From the NCBI GenBank assembly GCA_947179155.2, contig OX359282.1:25269221-25333220 (forward strand): DNA of 64,000 nt, in the 5' to 3' direction. This DNA comes from Hedera helix. Taxonomy: Eukaryota > Streptophyta > Magnoliopsida > Apiales > Araliaceae. Position numbers and translations under genes: made by a program. This document shows, in pieces, positions 1 to 10,758 of this stretch; position 1 is the stretch's first letter; the number at the start of each line of letters is the position of its first letter. The notes under the pieces are model-generated. The model had not been told where the DNA came from and made no database searches. It saw nothing but the letters and a program-made list of their open reading frames with translations.

Positions 1-218
1 GTACAGTCATATGTTGTTAATAGCTGATATATAATTTATGCTATGATTTGAAATGTGTTATATGAGTTATATAACCTAAATATATTAACATGCATGGTAA
101 GCATGATTTAAATGCAAAGCATGATAAGCATGATGCCTATATAAATGCAAAGCATGGAGCATAAAGCATGAATTAAATGTAACCTACGTGTTATGTGTTA
201 GCTGTTAGACTTGCTGAG
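1..218 (+). mobile_element. Left part of an interrupted LTR (LTR B)
   Basis: This AT-rich stretch ends in ACTTGCTGAG. The sequence resumes at 4117 with CTGAGCCGTCGTGCTCATTC, so reading across the inserted element restores one continuous LTR motif. The same motif occurs uninterrupted inside another LTR near 29965. The element begins left of the window, and its right terminus is GGGGCTGTCACA at 4660. No protein is encoded. Family (Ty3-gypsy-type LTR) is inferred from the TG...CA-type end and similarity to the other LTRs here. Confidence 0.6.
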
Positions 219-3200
219 TGTAATATCCTAGAATTTCCACGTCTTTATTAATTAAATTATTAATTTAATTTCCAACGAGTTAGTTTTACGAGATTATTTA
301 AATCTTTTTATGTGATTAATTAATTATGTGATTAAATAATTATGTAATTAATTACTAGAATTAATTAAAGGGGGTCACTAATATGTTATTAAATTAGTGA
401 ACAAACCCTAAAGTTTTAATATCAAAATAATTGATAAGTTTCCTATTAATTAAATATTCAATTAAATTGAATATAATGAGTTAATTAAATATAATAAATT
501 AATTAATATGATTATTAATTAATGTAAATAATGTGAAATATTAATAATAATATTTATTAGTCCATTTAGTAATTTAATACTAATGGGTTAGAATATTTAA
601 TTATTTATTCAATCTAATTATTTATTTAATCATGGATTGAATAATTAATGTGTAAATTATTAAATTAGCCCAACATGGGTCAATTAGTAGCCCAAGTGGA
701 GAATAATAAAATTTGACAAATTAGTAGCCCAAACAATTTAATAGAAGCCCAATTGGTATTTTAAATAAAGCCCAATGATTGGCCCACTTGAAAAATACTT
801 AATTAAACTATTTATTTATTAAAGTAAGCAAAATGACTATCATTTTGGGACAAAAAGAAGAGCCATCAGCCGACCATGCTAGGAGAGGAGAGAGAAAATG
901 ATATTTTGTTTTTATTTTTATTTTTCATTTATTTAATAAATGGTTGCTTGTTTTATTTTTTTCAAGTACATGGACCATTCCTCTTTTCACCTAATGTGTC
1001 ATTTAACCCATTCCTTGTGTAAGTTGTCATCTAGGGGCATGGTCTAAATTATTAGATATATTATGTGTATCTAATAATTTGCAAGTATACTTGAAATTGT
1101 TAGATGTTATTTCATTATTTTCTCCAAGTTCAAAAGAGAGAGCTAGAGAGCATTTGAGAGTGTAGAAAAATATTTTGAGAGCAAAATTATCAAGAGAAGG
1201 AGTTCTTGGTTTATGTCTTCAAGATTCACCACTTATTTTGGAAGAAAAAGGAGAATAGCCATTAAATCAAGGTAATGATTATTTTAAATGAAGTTTTGTT
1301 TTTAAATTAAATAAATTATCATGTTAGTATAAACATGTTAATATAGTTATTAATGTGTAGTTGTAATATTTATGCCATGCTTGAGTTTAATATGTTTGGT
1401 TTGTATTTTGGTATATTTTATATGCTAAAATATGTGTTTAGTAGTGTATAAACAAGTATTGGAATTCATGACCAAAAATATTTTTTATAAACCTTAGGTT
1501 TGATATTCTAATATTATAGAACATTAAATCATGAGAAAAACAAAGTTTGAATCACTCAAAATGGAGTTATACACAAAAAGTTATGATTTGTGGTAGTTTA
1601 TGTGATGTAAATTTTTTTATAAAAATTAATGATATTAAATCATGAAAAATTAATTTTTCATGTTATAAATTAATATAAGGTGATTCGTAATTTTTTTGGA
1701 TTTTTTATTGAAGAGTTAAAGCTTACTTGATGGTATATTTTTATTTAAAATGTGTATGCCGGAACACTGTTCACATTCTGCTTGGAAGAAGAAAATAATA
1801 CTGGCCGCGCAATGCGCGAAGCACTGTTCACCGCCAGACGCGGAGCCAAACGACGCCGTTTGGCGGATAAAAAAAAATAACATGCGCGCAATGCACGGAA
1901 GTCGATTTTCGCTGTTTCTAAATGGCACCGTTTTGGGCCCCCGGGATTTGTTAGCCGCGCCATGCGCGGGAGACAATTCCTGAGAAATTACCAAACTGCC
2001 CCTCCGTGTTTTTCTTGGCGAAATTACTTTTCTGCCCTCGGATCAGTTTTCAACTTATTTACGGAAATGTCATTCGGGTTAAATTTAATTAATTTAAATA
2101 TTTAAAAACTAATTTAAAATTATAACAAAAATAATAATAATACAAAAATAATATTGGGGAGGATATTTTTCATTAAGTTTAATATTTAAATATTTTAAAT
2201 ATTAATCTAGTTAGCTAAATCATGGTTAAGTTAAATAAATTTATTATTTATTTATTATTTTAAATGTTAATAATAAAGGTGATAAATTAGCAATTATTAT
2301 TTAATTCCTATTAAATAATAATTAAAGAGAGATAAAATTTATAAATTAATTATTTATTATTTAAATATTATTAAATAATAAATAAGGATAATTAAGTAAT
2401 TAATTATTATTTAATTAGCATTAAATAACGATTAATGGAAATTAAGTTATTAGATTTAATAATTTATTATTTAATTTAAATAATAAATAAGAATGAATTG
2501 ATTATTATTTAACCTTAAATAATAATTAAAATTAATTAAATAATTAATTATTATTTAATTGACATTAAATAATAATTAAAGAGGATTAAAATTAGTAAAA
2601 TATTATTTAATTTCCTTAAATTAAATAATAAGTAAGGTTAATTACTTAGTTAATTATTGGTTGATTAATATTAAATTAAAGAAGGTTAAAATTAAGTCAA
2701 TAATTATTTATTATTTAATTATTATTAAATAATAAGTAAGTACAATTAGTCATTATTTATTTTAAATAATAACTAAAGTTAATTAATTAATTTCTATTTA
2801 ATCAAGATTAAATAGTAATTAAATAGAGATTGAGTTAATAAAATAAATTGAATTTAATTATGATTTAATTAAACAATTGTAATAAGTTGTTTAAGGGTTT
2901 AATAAGTGTCCAACACTTAAGAAAAATATTTTCTAACTTATTAAATTATTAACCTAAAATGATTAAGGGTCTATAAGGTTAATAATATTATTTTGACTAA
3001 TGTAAATTATGTGTTAGTAGTTATGTGTGGTAAATAAGTTCATTATTAAGCGTATAGTTATGCAAATACGCCGTACTAATTATTAGACCGACTTTATTAA
3101 TGTTAGGTATTTCAAAGCAAGTTAGTTAAAGCTAGACATTTATTGTAGCTGAGCAGACAGGTAAGTTCTCTAACCCTACTCAATTATTATTGAACAAGTT

Positions 3201-4116
3201 TCTATACTTGTATTTATTGTCAGAGCTTGAAGTGGTTTAATTATTTAAAATTATCCCACATCCTTATTGTTTATAAAATCGCACTTGGTGCATTTGAAGC
3301 TTATTAGTTCTTGATTCATAAACTGTATTAAAAATGTCTAAAGCTAATAGTTCAGCTAGACATTGCGTTTATAAATTCAATAACATGAATACTTTTAAAA
3401 GCTTATCCAAACCATTGTTGGGTGCGGATTTCTTATATTAAGTCTGAGAATTGAACAACCCTAAATTAAGGGATTTTGTGTCGGGAAACCGACTTTGGCG
3501 CCACTGACTAAATGTAATGCATATACAACGGGTTGAATAGGCTGATCCCCTTGAAAACCAAACAACTCAAAGGGTCAGAGGAAACTCTATTATACCCTCG
3601 TTAGTTCAGGGACCTTAGAGACCACTCAGCATTTTAAGATTCAAATATTTTGTTTATTAAAATTTGAATCCTGTTTCATTCACAATTGTTATATTTCCTG
3701 TTAAATCATTGATGATATTTCCCATTCATTCATGATATATTAAAATCTCTATGATTGTTCTAAACTTGCTGAGCAAACTAGTTGCTCATTCTTGCTATAT
3801 CATGAACCATTTTTCAGATAGATCTGATTGTTCAAAGAAAGATAAGGGAAAAGGAAAAGCCAGAGATTAAGTTAGCTTATGCATGCTAATTAGATATTTA
3901 ATGTGTATTTACTGTTGAAGAACCTTTTGTAATTCCTTATGATATGAACTGTTTTATGTTAAGGTTGATAGACCCTGGTATTGTAACCTTTTGAAGGGAA
4001 CCAATATGTATTATTTCGCGATGTTTAAATGCAATATATGTATTTAATTGTTAGTAATGTGTTGAATAGTGAGAACCAAACTCGAGGTTATGGAACCCGG
4101 ATTTGGGGTCGTCACA
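219..4116 (+). mobile_element. Giant solo LTR A, 3.9 kb, TSD CTGAG
   Basis: The element starts TGTAATATCC and ends GGGGTCGTCACA. It is flanked by the perfect 5-bp direct repeat CTGAG (214-218 and 4117-4121). No gag-pol reading frame, primer-binding site or second LTR copy is visible, so a solo LTR is the simplest reading. It contains long AT-rich tracts of TTAATTA type (2100-2900) and one GC-rich island (about 1800-1980) with repeated GCGCAATGCGCG-like words. The short ORFs over that island on both strands look incidental. It lies inside LTR B, so it is the younger insertion. Confidence 0.75.
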
Positions 4117-4660
4117 CTGAGCCGTCGTGCTCATTCTTGCTATTATAAACATTTTCAGCGAAGGGCGAAGAGTTCGAAGATCCCGATAATCGCAAAGAAG
4201 ATGTGCGAAGTTTATTTTATTAATAGAGGTTGTCACTAGAACTGTTTAAAGTTAAAGTTGCTTTTTGTGGGAATAATTACCATTTGGTATCATCCCGGAT
4301 GTAAAGCCTTGTAATGGTATTGAAAGACAGTTGTAGTTAATACGAGTGTTAATATTTTGTAAACTCGTGTAATTAAAAGCAGTGAGTAAATAGTCATGTC
4401 GACTTATTGTTAGGATGCGAGTTTTGTTGCTCACAATTGGTTGTAATACACTAGGTCGTGGAATATAAATGATCTGAGTTGTAGGATTCATGTAAAGATT
4501 GCGATTCTGAGACAAGGTTAAGTAAATGATTTATAAAAATTTAAATTTATCGTGGTTTTTATGAGAAGGTTGTTCGCGTAACGACTTAAACTCAGGATTG
4601 AGATTACTTTTGACAGACTAGATCCGTGGTTATTGGAGACGGATTTTTGGGGCTGTCACA
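4117..4660 (+). mobile_element. Right part of interrupted LTR B
   Basis: Continuation of the LTR split by solo LTR A. It begins with the duplicated CTGAG and ends with GGGGCTGTCACA, the same type of end as the other LTRs in the window. The small minus-strand ORFs here (4051-4515) have no recognisable similarity and are probably chance ORFs. Confidence 0.6.
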
Positions 4661-5018
4661 ATTCTCACAATTAATTTATGTTAATACATATTTATTTTTG
4701 CAAAAAAAGGAGTGTTATTTATTTGTTTTTTGACATTTTGCAATGTCAAAGTATTTGACACACTTAAAATAATTCTCTTAAATGAATTTTAACTTTTGAA
4801 GATTAAAAATTAGAACTTATTAATAAAAGAAATTTAAGTCCAAATGTTTCAAATGCAAAACAAATGTACAGATTCCCAAAAGCCACTTGCAATTATAAAA
4901 CCCACAAAAGTCCAAACAAACAAACAAAACCGCCCCCTACAGATTCCCAATTTCAGAAACAAGCTCCCACAGATAAGGCGGGCGAGAGATAAACTCTGGT
5001 TCTGTAAATTGGCCGATA
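4661..5018. other. Spacer, possible 5' leader of a TGD4-like gene fragment
   Basis: The first 180 bases are AT-rich with nothing recognised. From about 4850 the base composition changes to a C- and A-rich leader-like sequence running into the ATG at 5019. This would suit a captured or relict 5' UTR, but that is inference. Confidence 0.3.
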
Positions 5019-5117
5019 ATGGCTAACATGAGAACGACCATGGATTCGGCGTTTTGGGACTTGAACATCGTCGCCCCACAAACCCTTCACGGCTCAGCTC
5101 GAGCCGTCCCCGATTAA
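5019..5117 (+). pseudogene. TGD4-like first-exon fragment
   Basis: From the ATG at 5019 a 32-codon frame reads MANMRTTMDSAFWDLN, then PQTLHGSARAVPD, then a stop (TAA, 5115-5117). The order FWDLN...P.TL.G.ARAVP matches the N-terminus I know for plant TGD4, the outer chloroplast envelope lipid-transfer protein. Downstream codons continue in TGD4-like fashion (PIP..DDRNTRV) beyond the stop, and an 87-bp tandem duplication repeats the ARAVP segment at 5184. Only this N-terminal piece is present; the sequence passes directly into the receptor-kinase exon at 5369. It is probably a relict or captured exon. The recognition is from memory of the family, so moderate confidence. Confidence 0.5.
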
Positions 5118-5269
5118 CCCATTCCGCAGGACGACCGGAATACCAGGGTCATCCGACCCCCCTCGCCCCCTGATTCCGCCTCTGCTCGAGCCGTCCCCGG
5201 CAAACCCATTCCGTTAGACGACCGGAATACCAGGGTCATATGACCCCCTCGCTCCCTGGTTCCGTCTCT
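5097..5269 (+). repeat. 87-bp direct tandem duplication (2 copies)
   Basis: Copies at 5097-5183 and 5184-5269 share GCTCGAGCCGTCCCCG, AACCCATTCCG and GACCGGAATACCAGGGTCAT and differ at scattered positions. The unit is GC-rich compared with everything around it and covers the ARAVP part of the TGD4-like fragment. Confidence 0.85.
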
Positions 5270-5368
5270 GACGTGGCGTGCATAAATGAGTCAGAAAAAT
5301 GGACAGCAGATCTGAATTCCTCTTTTTACACATCGAATTCACTTGTATTGATCATTGCTATTTTCCAG

Positions 5369-5973
5369 GTTTCATAAGCATCGACTGTGGACTACCAAAA
5401 GATTCTGAACAGTACACCATGATGAGACGGAAATTGTCTACACCTCAGATGCGGGATGCATAGATACAGGAGAGAGCAAGAGCATAAAACAGCAGGAGAG
5501 AGCAAGAGCATAAAACACCAGGAGAGAGCAAGAGCATAAAACAGAGCTCGAATTTAAACCCTAAATGGAAGCTCCTTCAAACTGTCAGAAGCTTCCCTTC
5601 TGGCAAAAAAAATTGTTACACCCTTAAGCCTGATCAAGGCAGAGATAATAACTATCTGGTCCGAGCAACCTTTATGTATGGAAATTATGATAATACTAAT
5701 TCTCTCCCGAATTTCGACTTGTATCTCGGGGCAAATTTATGGGGCACAATAAGTTTTGACAATGTTACTCACTTGGTTATCAAAGAGATAATTCATGTTT
5801 TGCCAACAGACTTTTTAGACGTTTGTCTCATAAATATCGACAAGGGAGTACCTTTCATATCGGCATTGGAGCTGAGACATATTCAGAACAATACCATTTA
5901 TAGATCTCCGGAAGGATCACTGGAAACTTGGGTGCGCTATGACTGGTGGCGACACAACCAAACCTCCCATAAG
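5369..5973 (+). pseudogene. Gene 1 malectin-like exon, frame-broken
   Basis: The exon follows the acceptor TTTTCCAG and opens with FISIDCGLPKDSEQY, the standard start of a malectin-like ectodomain. Compared with gene 3, two extra bases (AT near 5419) shift the frame, giving TAG at 5461 and a later TAA. A 26-bp unit beginning AGGAGAGAGCAAGAGCATAA then occurs three times (about 5468-5545). The two extra copies (52 bp) plus the 2-bp insertion total 54 bp, so the frame after the damage (from about 5545, through KWKLLQTVRSFPSG to RYDWW) equals the frame before it, but the stops remain. The donor is AAG|TTTAG where the paralogues have AAG|GTC. Confidence 0.75.
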
Positions 5974-7603
5974 TTTAGATTATTAATTATTTGTTAATAT
6001 TCTCATTTATCACTTAGTTTCATTTAACAATCTTTTTAATACATGTAGTTTGTATAAGAGAGTTGATTTGATAATTTATTATATGAAAATTGTTGTTGAC
6101 GTAGATTTTTTAGTGCATAGGTACTCTTAGTGGGATCTGGCTAGCTAGCGTGAAGTTAAAAAATGGTCAGACCTGTAGATCAATGTTGCATCAGTAGATG
6201 CAACTATGTATGTGATTGCATTGGTGTACTATAGCGCAGCATACTTTTATCAATAAAACTACGTGCCATTTTGATGCAACATGTTCCAATATATGCCTTA
6301 GAGTGATCAATTTTGAACTTCAAGGTGGCTAAAACCTTTTAGGGGAAGTTGAAATTTTTATGCACGAATTACAAATGTGTCCCTCTAAGTTGTCACTGAA
6401 TTTCAATTTGGCACTTTATCGGAGAACAATCTCAATTAATCTCCTTCAAGTAACCAAATTAATTCATTCGAGTCTTTCATGGCAAAAATCTCAATTGGCC
6501 ACTGAAGAGTAGTTTTGCAATTAGGCCAAATTTTATGCTAGCATTCAAGCCAGATATTTGTAGTAATTGTAGTTATTGACGGACGAGGTATTGACTTGGT
6601 GAAATTCTACATAATTATTGTGAATATCAGACACGAAATAAGTAATTTTTATATTGAATACCTTATGTTGGTTGTCAACAATATAAAGTCCTATATATAT
6701 TTACTATGTCAAAGGTGGTTACCATATATGGTTAGATTATTCATTATTTGTTAATATTCTCATTTATCACTTAGTTTCATTAATTTAACCATCTTTTTTT
6801 AAGACATGTAGCTCATATAAGATAGTTGATTTGATAACTTATTATATAAAAATGTTGTTGAAGTAGAATTTTTTAATGCAAAAGTACTCTTAGTGGGATC
6901 CGGCTGTCGTGAACTTCAAAAATGGTAAAGCATATAAGAAAATGTTGCATCATTATATGCAACTTCTAATTGCATTGGTGTATAGCACATACTTTTTCAT
7001 TATATGCCTCGACTGATCAATCTTTCTTAGGGGAAGTTAAAATTTATACTATAATGTAAGATATTTGTAGTAATTGTAGTTATTGAGGGGCAAGCATTGA
7101 GGTAGTAAGATTCTACGTATTTGCTATGAATATCAAACACAAAGTAATTTCTAGATAACTTAGTGTTTGATATTCATAAATGTTATTGAGGTCGGTTGTC
7201 AATTTATATGTATATATTTTTTTTGATCCCGAAAAAGAGGAGGGAAAATGCGATTTTTTTCCACCTAGAGCTCCAAGTCTAATGGCTCCGAGGGGTTCAA
7301 ACTCCGCCAAAAACATAATATAACCTAAAGGACTACTTTCATAACCCCATAGGGGATTCAGCTCATGTAAGGTCGCGGCAGGTTCTATAACCCTCACTCA
7401 CCTTGATAATAAATAGATTTTTAAGGCGGATAAAAATGTCAAAATAATATACTGTCAGTTTAAATATGTACTTAATGACAATTTTATACTTATTTCAATA
7501 ATAATTTGGACTTTTAACGACAACTATTATTCTGACATTGCTCAAAAATTATCAATGACTTTTTACCCACTCCTTACATTTAGTTCCCTGGTTTGGAATC
7601 TAG
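5974..7603 (+). repeat. Gene 1 intron with a 757-bp-spaced duplication
   Basis: The block starting TAGATTATT near 5976 recurs at 6733 and stays recognisable for several hundred bases (TTGTTAATATTCTCATTTAT; CTCTTAGTGGGATC). The intron was therefore internally duplicated. The second copy is preceded by ATATGGTTAGA, so it carries a GT where the real exon end has lost it. A 190-bp stretch at 7210-7400 of different composition looks like an unidentified repeat. Confidence 0.6.
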
Positions 7604-8067
7604 GTACTTGGATGACATTTATGACCGTATATGGTATCCAGTTGTATCGAGTTATACCAGCGTTAACACTCCGCTTACTTCGGATAGCTTGAGTGAAAAT
7701 AGTTACATACCTCCGGCTATGGTTATGAGAACTGCGATAACACCATCCTCAAATGGTTCCATATCCATCAGCTGGACACCGCCGGATGGCCATGCTGAAT
7801 ATGATATTTACATGCATTTTGCCCAGATTGAACAATCTGAAAAACCGAGAAAGATTTTCATTGATCTGGATAATGAGAGTTGGATCGATCCATTTTCACT
7901 GGTGTATCTCAAACCATTGACTAAATTTAACAGAGCTTCCCTGAAGGGATTGTTACTTGAATTCCAGATATACACCGATGATGATGAGTCCGGCCTTCCT
8001 CTTATTAATGCTCTGGAGTTCTACAGAGTAAAACCATTCAGAAAGTTACCTACTCAACAAAATGATG
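7604..8067 (+). CDS. Gene 1 second malectin-like exon
   Basis: It opens after the acceptor ATCTAG with YLDDIYDRIWYP, the usual second-half motif of LRR-I malectin-like ectodomains (compare YSEDAYDRIWYP in gene 3). It continues through AMVMRTAITPSS, SWTPPDG and YMHFAQI, and ends ..LPTQQND before GTATGT. Length is 464 bp against 476 bp in gene 3, a difference of four codons. The exon is fully open. It would form part of the extracellular ligand- or cell-wall-sensing region. Confidence 0.8.
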
Positions 8068-8811
8068 GTATGTAACATTTTATTTTTCTTAATGACTTGT
8101 ATATGTTATGATTGGATCGAGTTTACGTTTAAAACTTGTCAACGATTTGTCAAGCATATAACAAACAGTTGTATCTATATAGCAACGTAGTTAATTGATG
8201 TAGTTGGCTTAAGCAATCTAACTTTGTTGCAAAGATCAGACAGCTATATATGGATAGTAGGAATATATGAAAGTAAAATAAATAAATAAACTAAAAATAC
8301 AAATTTATGTTGTTTGGCAAATCTGGATTAACATTCTCTCCATATCCTTCGATTTCTCTCATTACACATTTAATAACACAAATATTGCATTAAAGGACAC
8401 AATAAAATTCATCGCAACTAATTTGTGACACAATAAAAATCTTTGCAACTACGGTCGCTAAAATAATATTTATATTGCATAATGTGTTTTGGGAGAAATT
8501 AGAAGATAAGTGTAATAGAGGGGATCTTAATATGAAAAATCTATTTTCTATGTAGAAAATAACAATAATGGAAATCCAAAACTTTTTAATTTGCCACTAT
8601 TGTACTACTTCTTTGGGTTTTGATAAAAAAAAAATCTTTTGACGGTAATAGAAAAACATAGAGAATCACCTTCACTAGATTTGAACAACTTTCTTTGTGT
8701 TTGTATAATGAAACCATTTAGTAACACAAAAAGGATGTCTTTAATTTATTTATTTATATATATTTGACTGATATTTTTGGTTTGTGTTCTTGTATACAAT
8801 CCAAACATCAG
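8068..8811. other. Gene 1 intron, no element recognised
   Basis: AT-rich intron between GTATGT and the acceptor CATCAG. No terminal repeats or coding similarity were noticed. Confidence 0.5.
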
Positions 8812-10173
8812 TTGAAGCTGTCACTAATATCAAGAAATTATATGGTATAAAGAAACACTGGCAAGGAGACCCCTGTCTTCCTCATCCCGAGTACATGTGG
8901 GATGGTCTGAACTGTAGTTACATTGAGAACGACAGCCCCAGAATTACGAAGTTGTGAGTTGTCCATTGGATCATAACATTTAAAGTTAAAGTTTAATACA
9001 CAAATAGTGAATGCATGACTGACGTTAGGATTGCGATACATCGTTAATGAAATTGACGAAATTACTTTTATTTTAATGATGTATTAAAATTCTAACATCG
9101 TTCAAATATCGTTAGTGTATCAAATTTTAACTCCAACATTTATTATTCAAAACAAACAAAAGCATAATGTTTCACTTTTAAAATTGTTCAGTGTTTTTTG
9201 ATGGACTAGTGGCGGTCCTACTTTTTATTATTAATTATTATTGTTGGTATGTCCGTCTTTTTAAGCAACTACTTTCTTACGATAGGAATCTGTCATCAAG
9301 TGGTTTAGCTGGAGAGATAGCTCCAGTACTGGCTAATTTCAGCTCATTACAATATCTGTAAGTATTAATTTCTTATTTTCAATAATCATAATGCTTAAGC
9401 TGTAGAGACATAAAAGTCTTACATCGGGAAAATAAGTCCTGAAGACTCTGTATATAATTGATTTTTAATTAGATGATTTAAAATGCTACGTTCATAAGTA
9501 TCACCCAATTAAATTTGTCTCCGTATCTGGCTTAAAATTACACATAATCAGGTGTGTTGAAGATATAAAAATCTCACATTAGGCAAATAGATTTGAATAC
9601 TTAACATATACCATTGATAATTAAGTTACTCTATTTATTATTATGTTAATTTTGAGTTAGATATTTTAACGGAATTTACATTGCAAAATTGTGTGTTTCC
9701 ATTTTATACGGTTACAAAATTGTGATAACTTATTCTACAGTTTGACCGTACTTATTATGTAAATTCCAAAGAATTTTAAATGTAAATTGTTTAAATCGCT
9801 ATATGCTTTATGTTATCCAATTAAAATTATTCATATATTTCTCTCAAAATTAATTACGGGCCGTGTTTATGATACAAAAGTCTTATGCAAATATAATCAG
9901 GAGACTCAATATATAACTTTAACCTTAATTTTTTTCAGGGATTTGTCACACAACCAATTAAACGGAAACATACCGGAATTCATATCCCAAATGCCATCCT
10001 TGAGGATCCTGCAAGTATTGATACATATATTATGTTATTATGATACCTACATCTATGCCACAAACTGAAAGTAGCCTCTTTCTGTATTGCAGCAACTTAA
10101 CAGGAAACAATCTTACTGGTTCAGTTCCTCAATCACTTATGGAGAAAGTCAATCAAGGCATATTGTCCCTCAG
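8812..10173 (+). CDS. Gene 1 LRR-encoding exons
   Basis: Exons 8812-8953, 9286-9357, 9939-10010 and 10093-10173. The first carries VEAVTNIKK..HWQGDPCLP and MWDGLNCSY, the LRR N-cap with its conserved WQGDPC and W..L.C cysteines. Two 72-bp exons each encode one 24-residue LRR (LNLSSSGLAGEIAPVL; LDLSHNQLNGNIPEF), and the 81-bp exon gives LTGNNLTGSVPQSL. Exon sizes 142/72/72/81 bp are identical in gene 3. The donor after 10010 reads GCAAGT, where gene 3 has GTAAGT, so this intron must be a GC-AG intron or be mis-spliced. Confidence 0.8.
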
Positions 10174-10277
10174 GTTTACTTATACTCAAATTAAAGCTTG
10201 GAAATTCCATTTCTGCTTATTGCATAGCATTTTTTTTTATTGAGGCTTAAAAACAATTCTATTTTTCTTTTTGCAAG

Positions 10278-10429
10278 TGTGGATGAAAATCCAGACCTTT
10301 GTTTGTCGTCGTGCACGAATGATAATAACAAGAAGATTATAGTTGCTGTTGTTGCAACTACTTTGCTATCTCTGGTGCTCTTAGTTGCTATAGTAATCTT
10401 TTGCAAATATAGAAGGATAAGGCCTCGAG
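10278..10429 (+). CDS. Gene 1 transmembrane exon
   Basis: After the acceptor TTGCAAG the exon reads SVDENPDLC, a pair of cysteines (CLSSC) and a hydrophilic NDNNKK. A hydrophobic helix IIVAVVATTLLSLVLLVAIV follows, then the positive stop-transfer residues KYRRIRPR. This is the single membrane span that joins the ectodomain to the cytosolic kinase. The GTAATT donor follows. Confidence 0.8.
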
Positions 10430-10758
10430 GTAATTTCTTCACTCTTTTACTTTTGTGTTTATGCTGATTTTATGTTTTCGTTCTCGAGTTTGGCTAATTA
10501 GTAAATCTTTCTCTCAACGTACAATTATTAGTGCAACAATTATAATAAATAAAGATATAATTAGAAGTGCAGAGAGTTGACCCAAAAGACACAGTTATGC
10601 ACTAATAATTGTACAACAGATAGCGAGTTGGTATATTGTAAAGTTACGTATCATATTTTCTCAAATTGGAAAACACAAGATATAGTTTTAGATTTTAATA
10701 TGATAAAATCTTTATATGGTTGTCCTTGTTGCACTTGTTATGGACTCGTTTTGTTTAG

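Noticed and set aside
1716..1994. Overlapping ORFs on both strands
   Set aside because: They fall on the GC-rich island of solo LTR A, where stop codons are rare in all frames; no protein similarity recognised.
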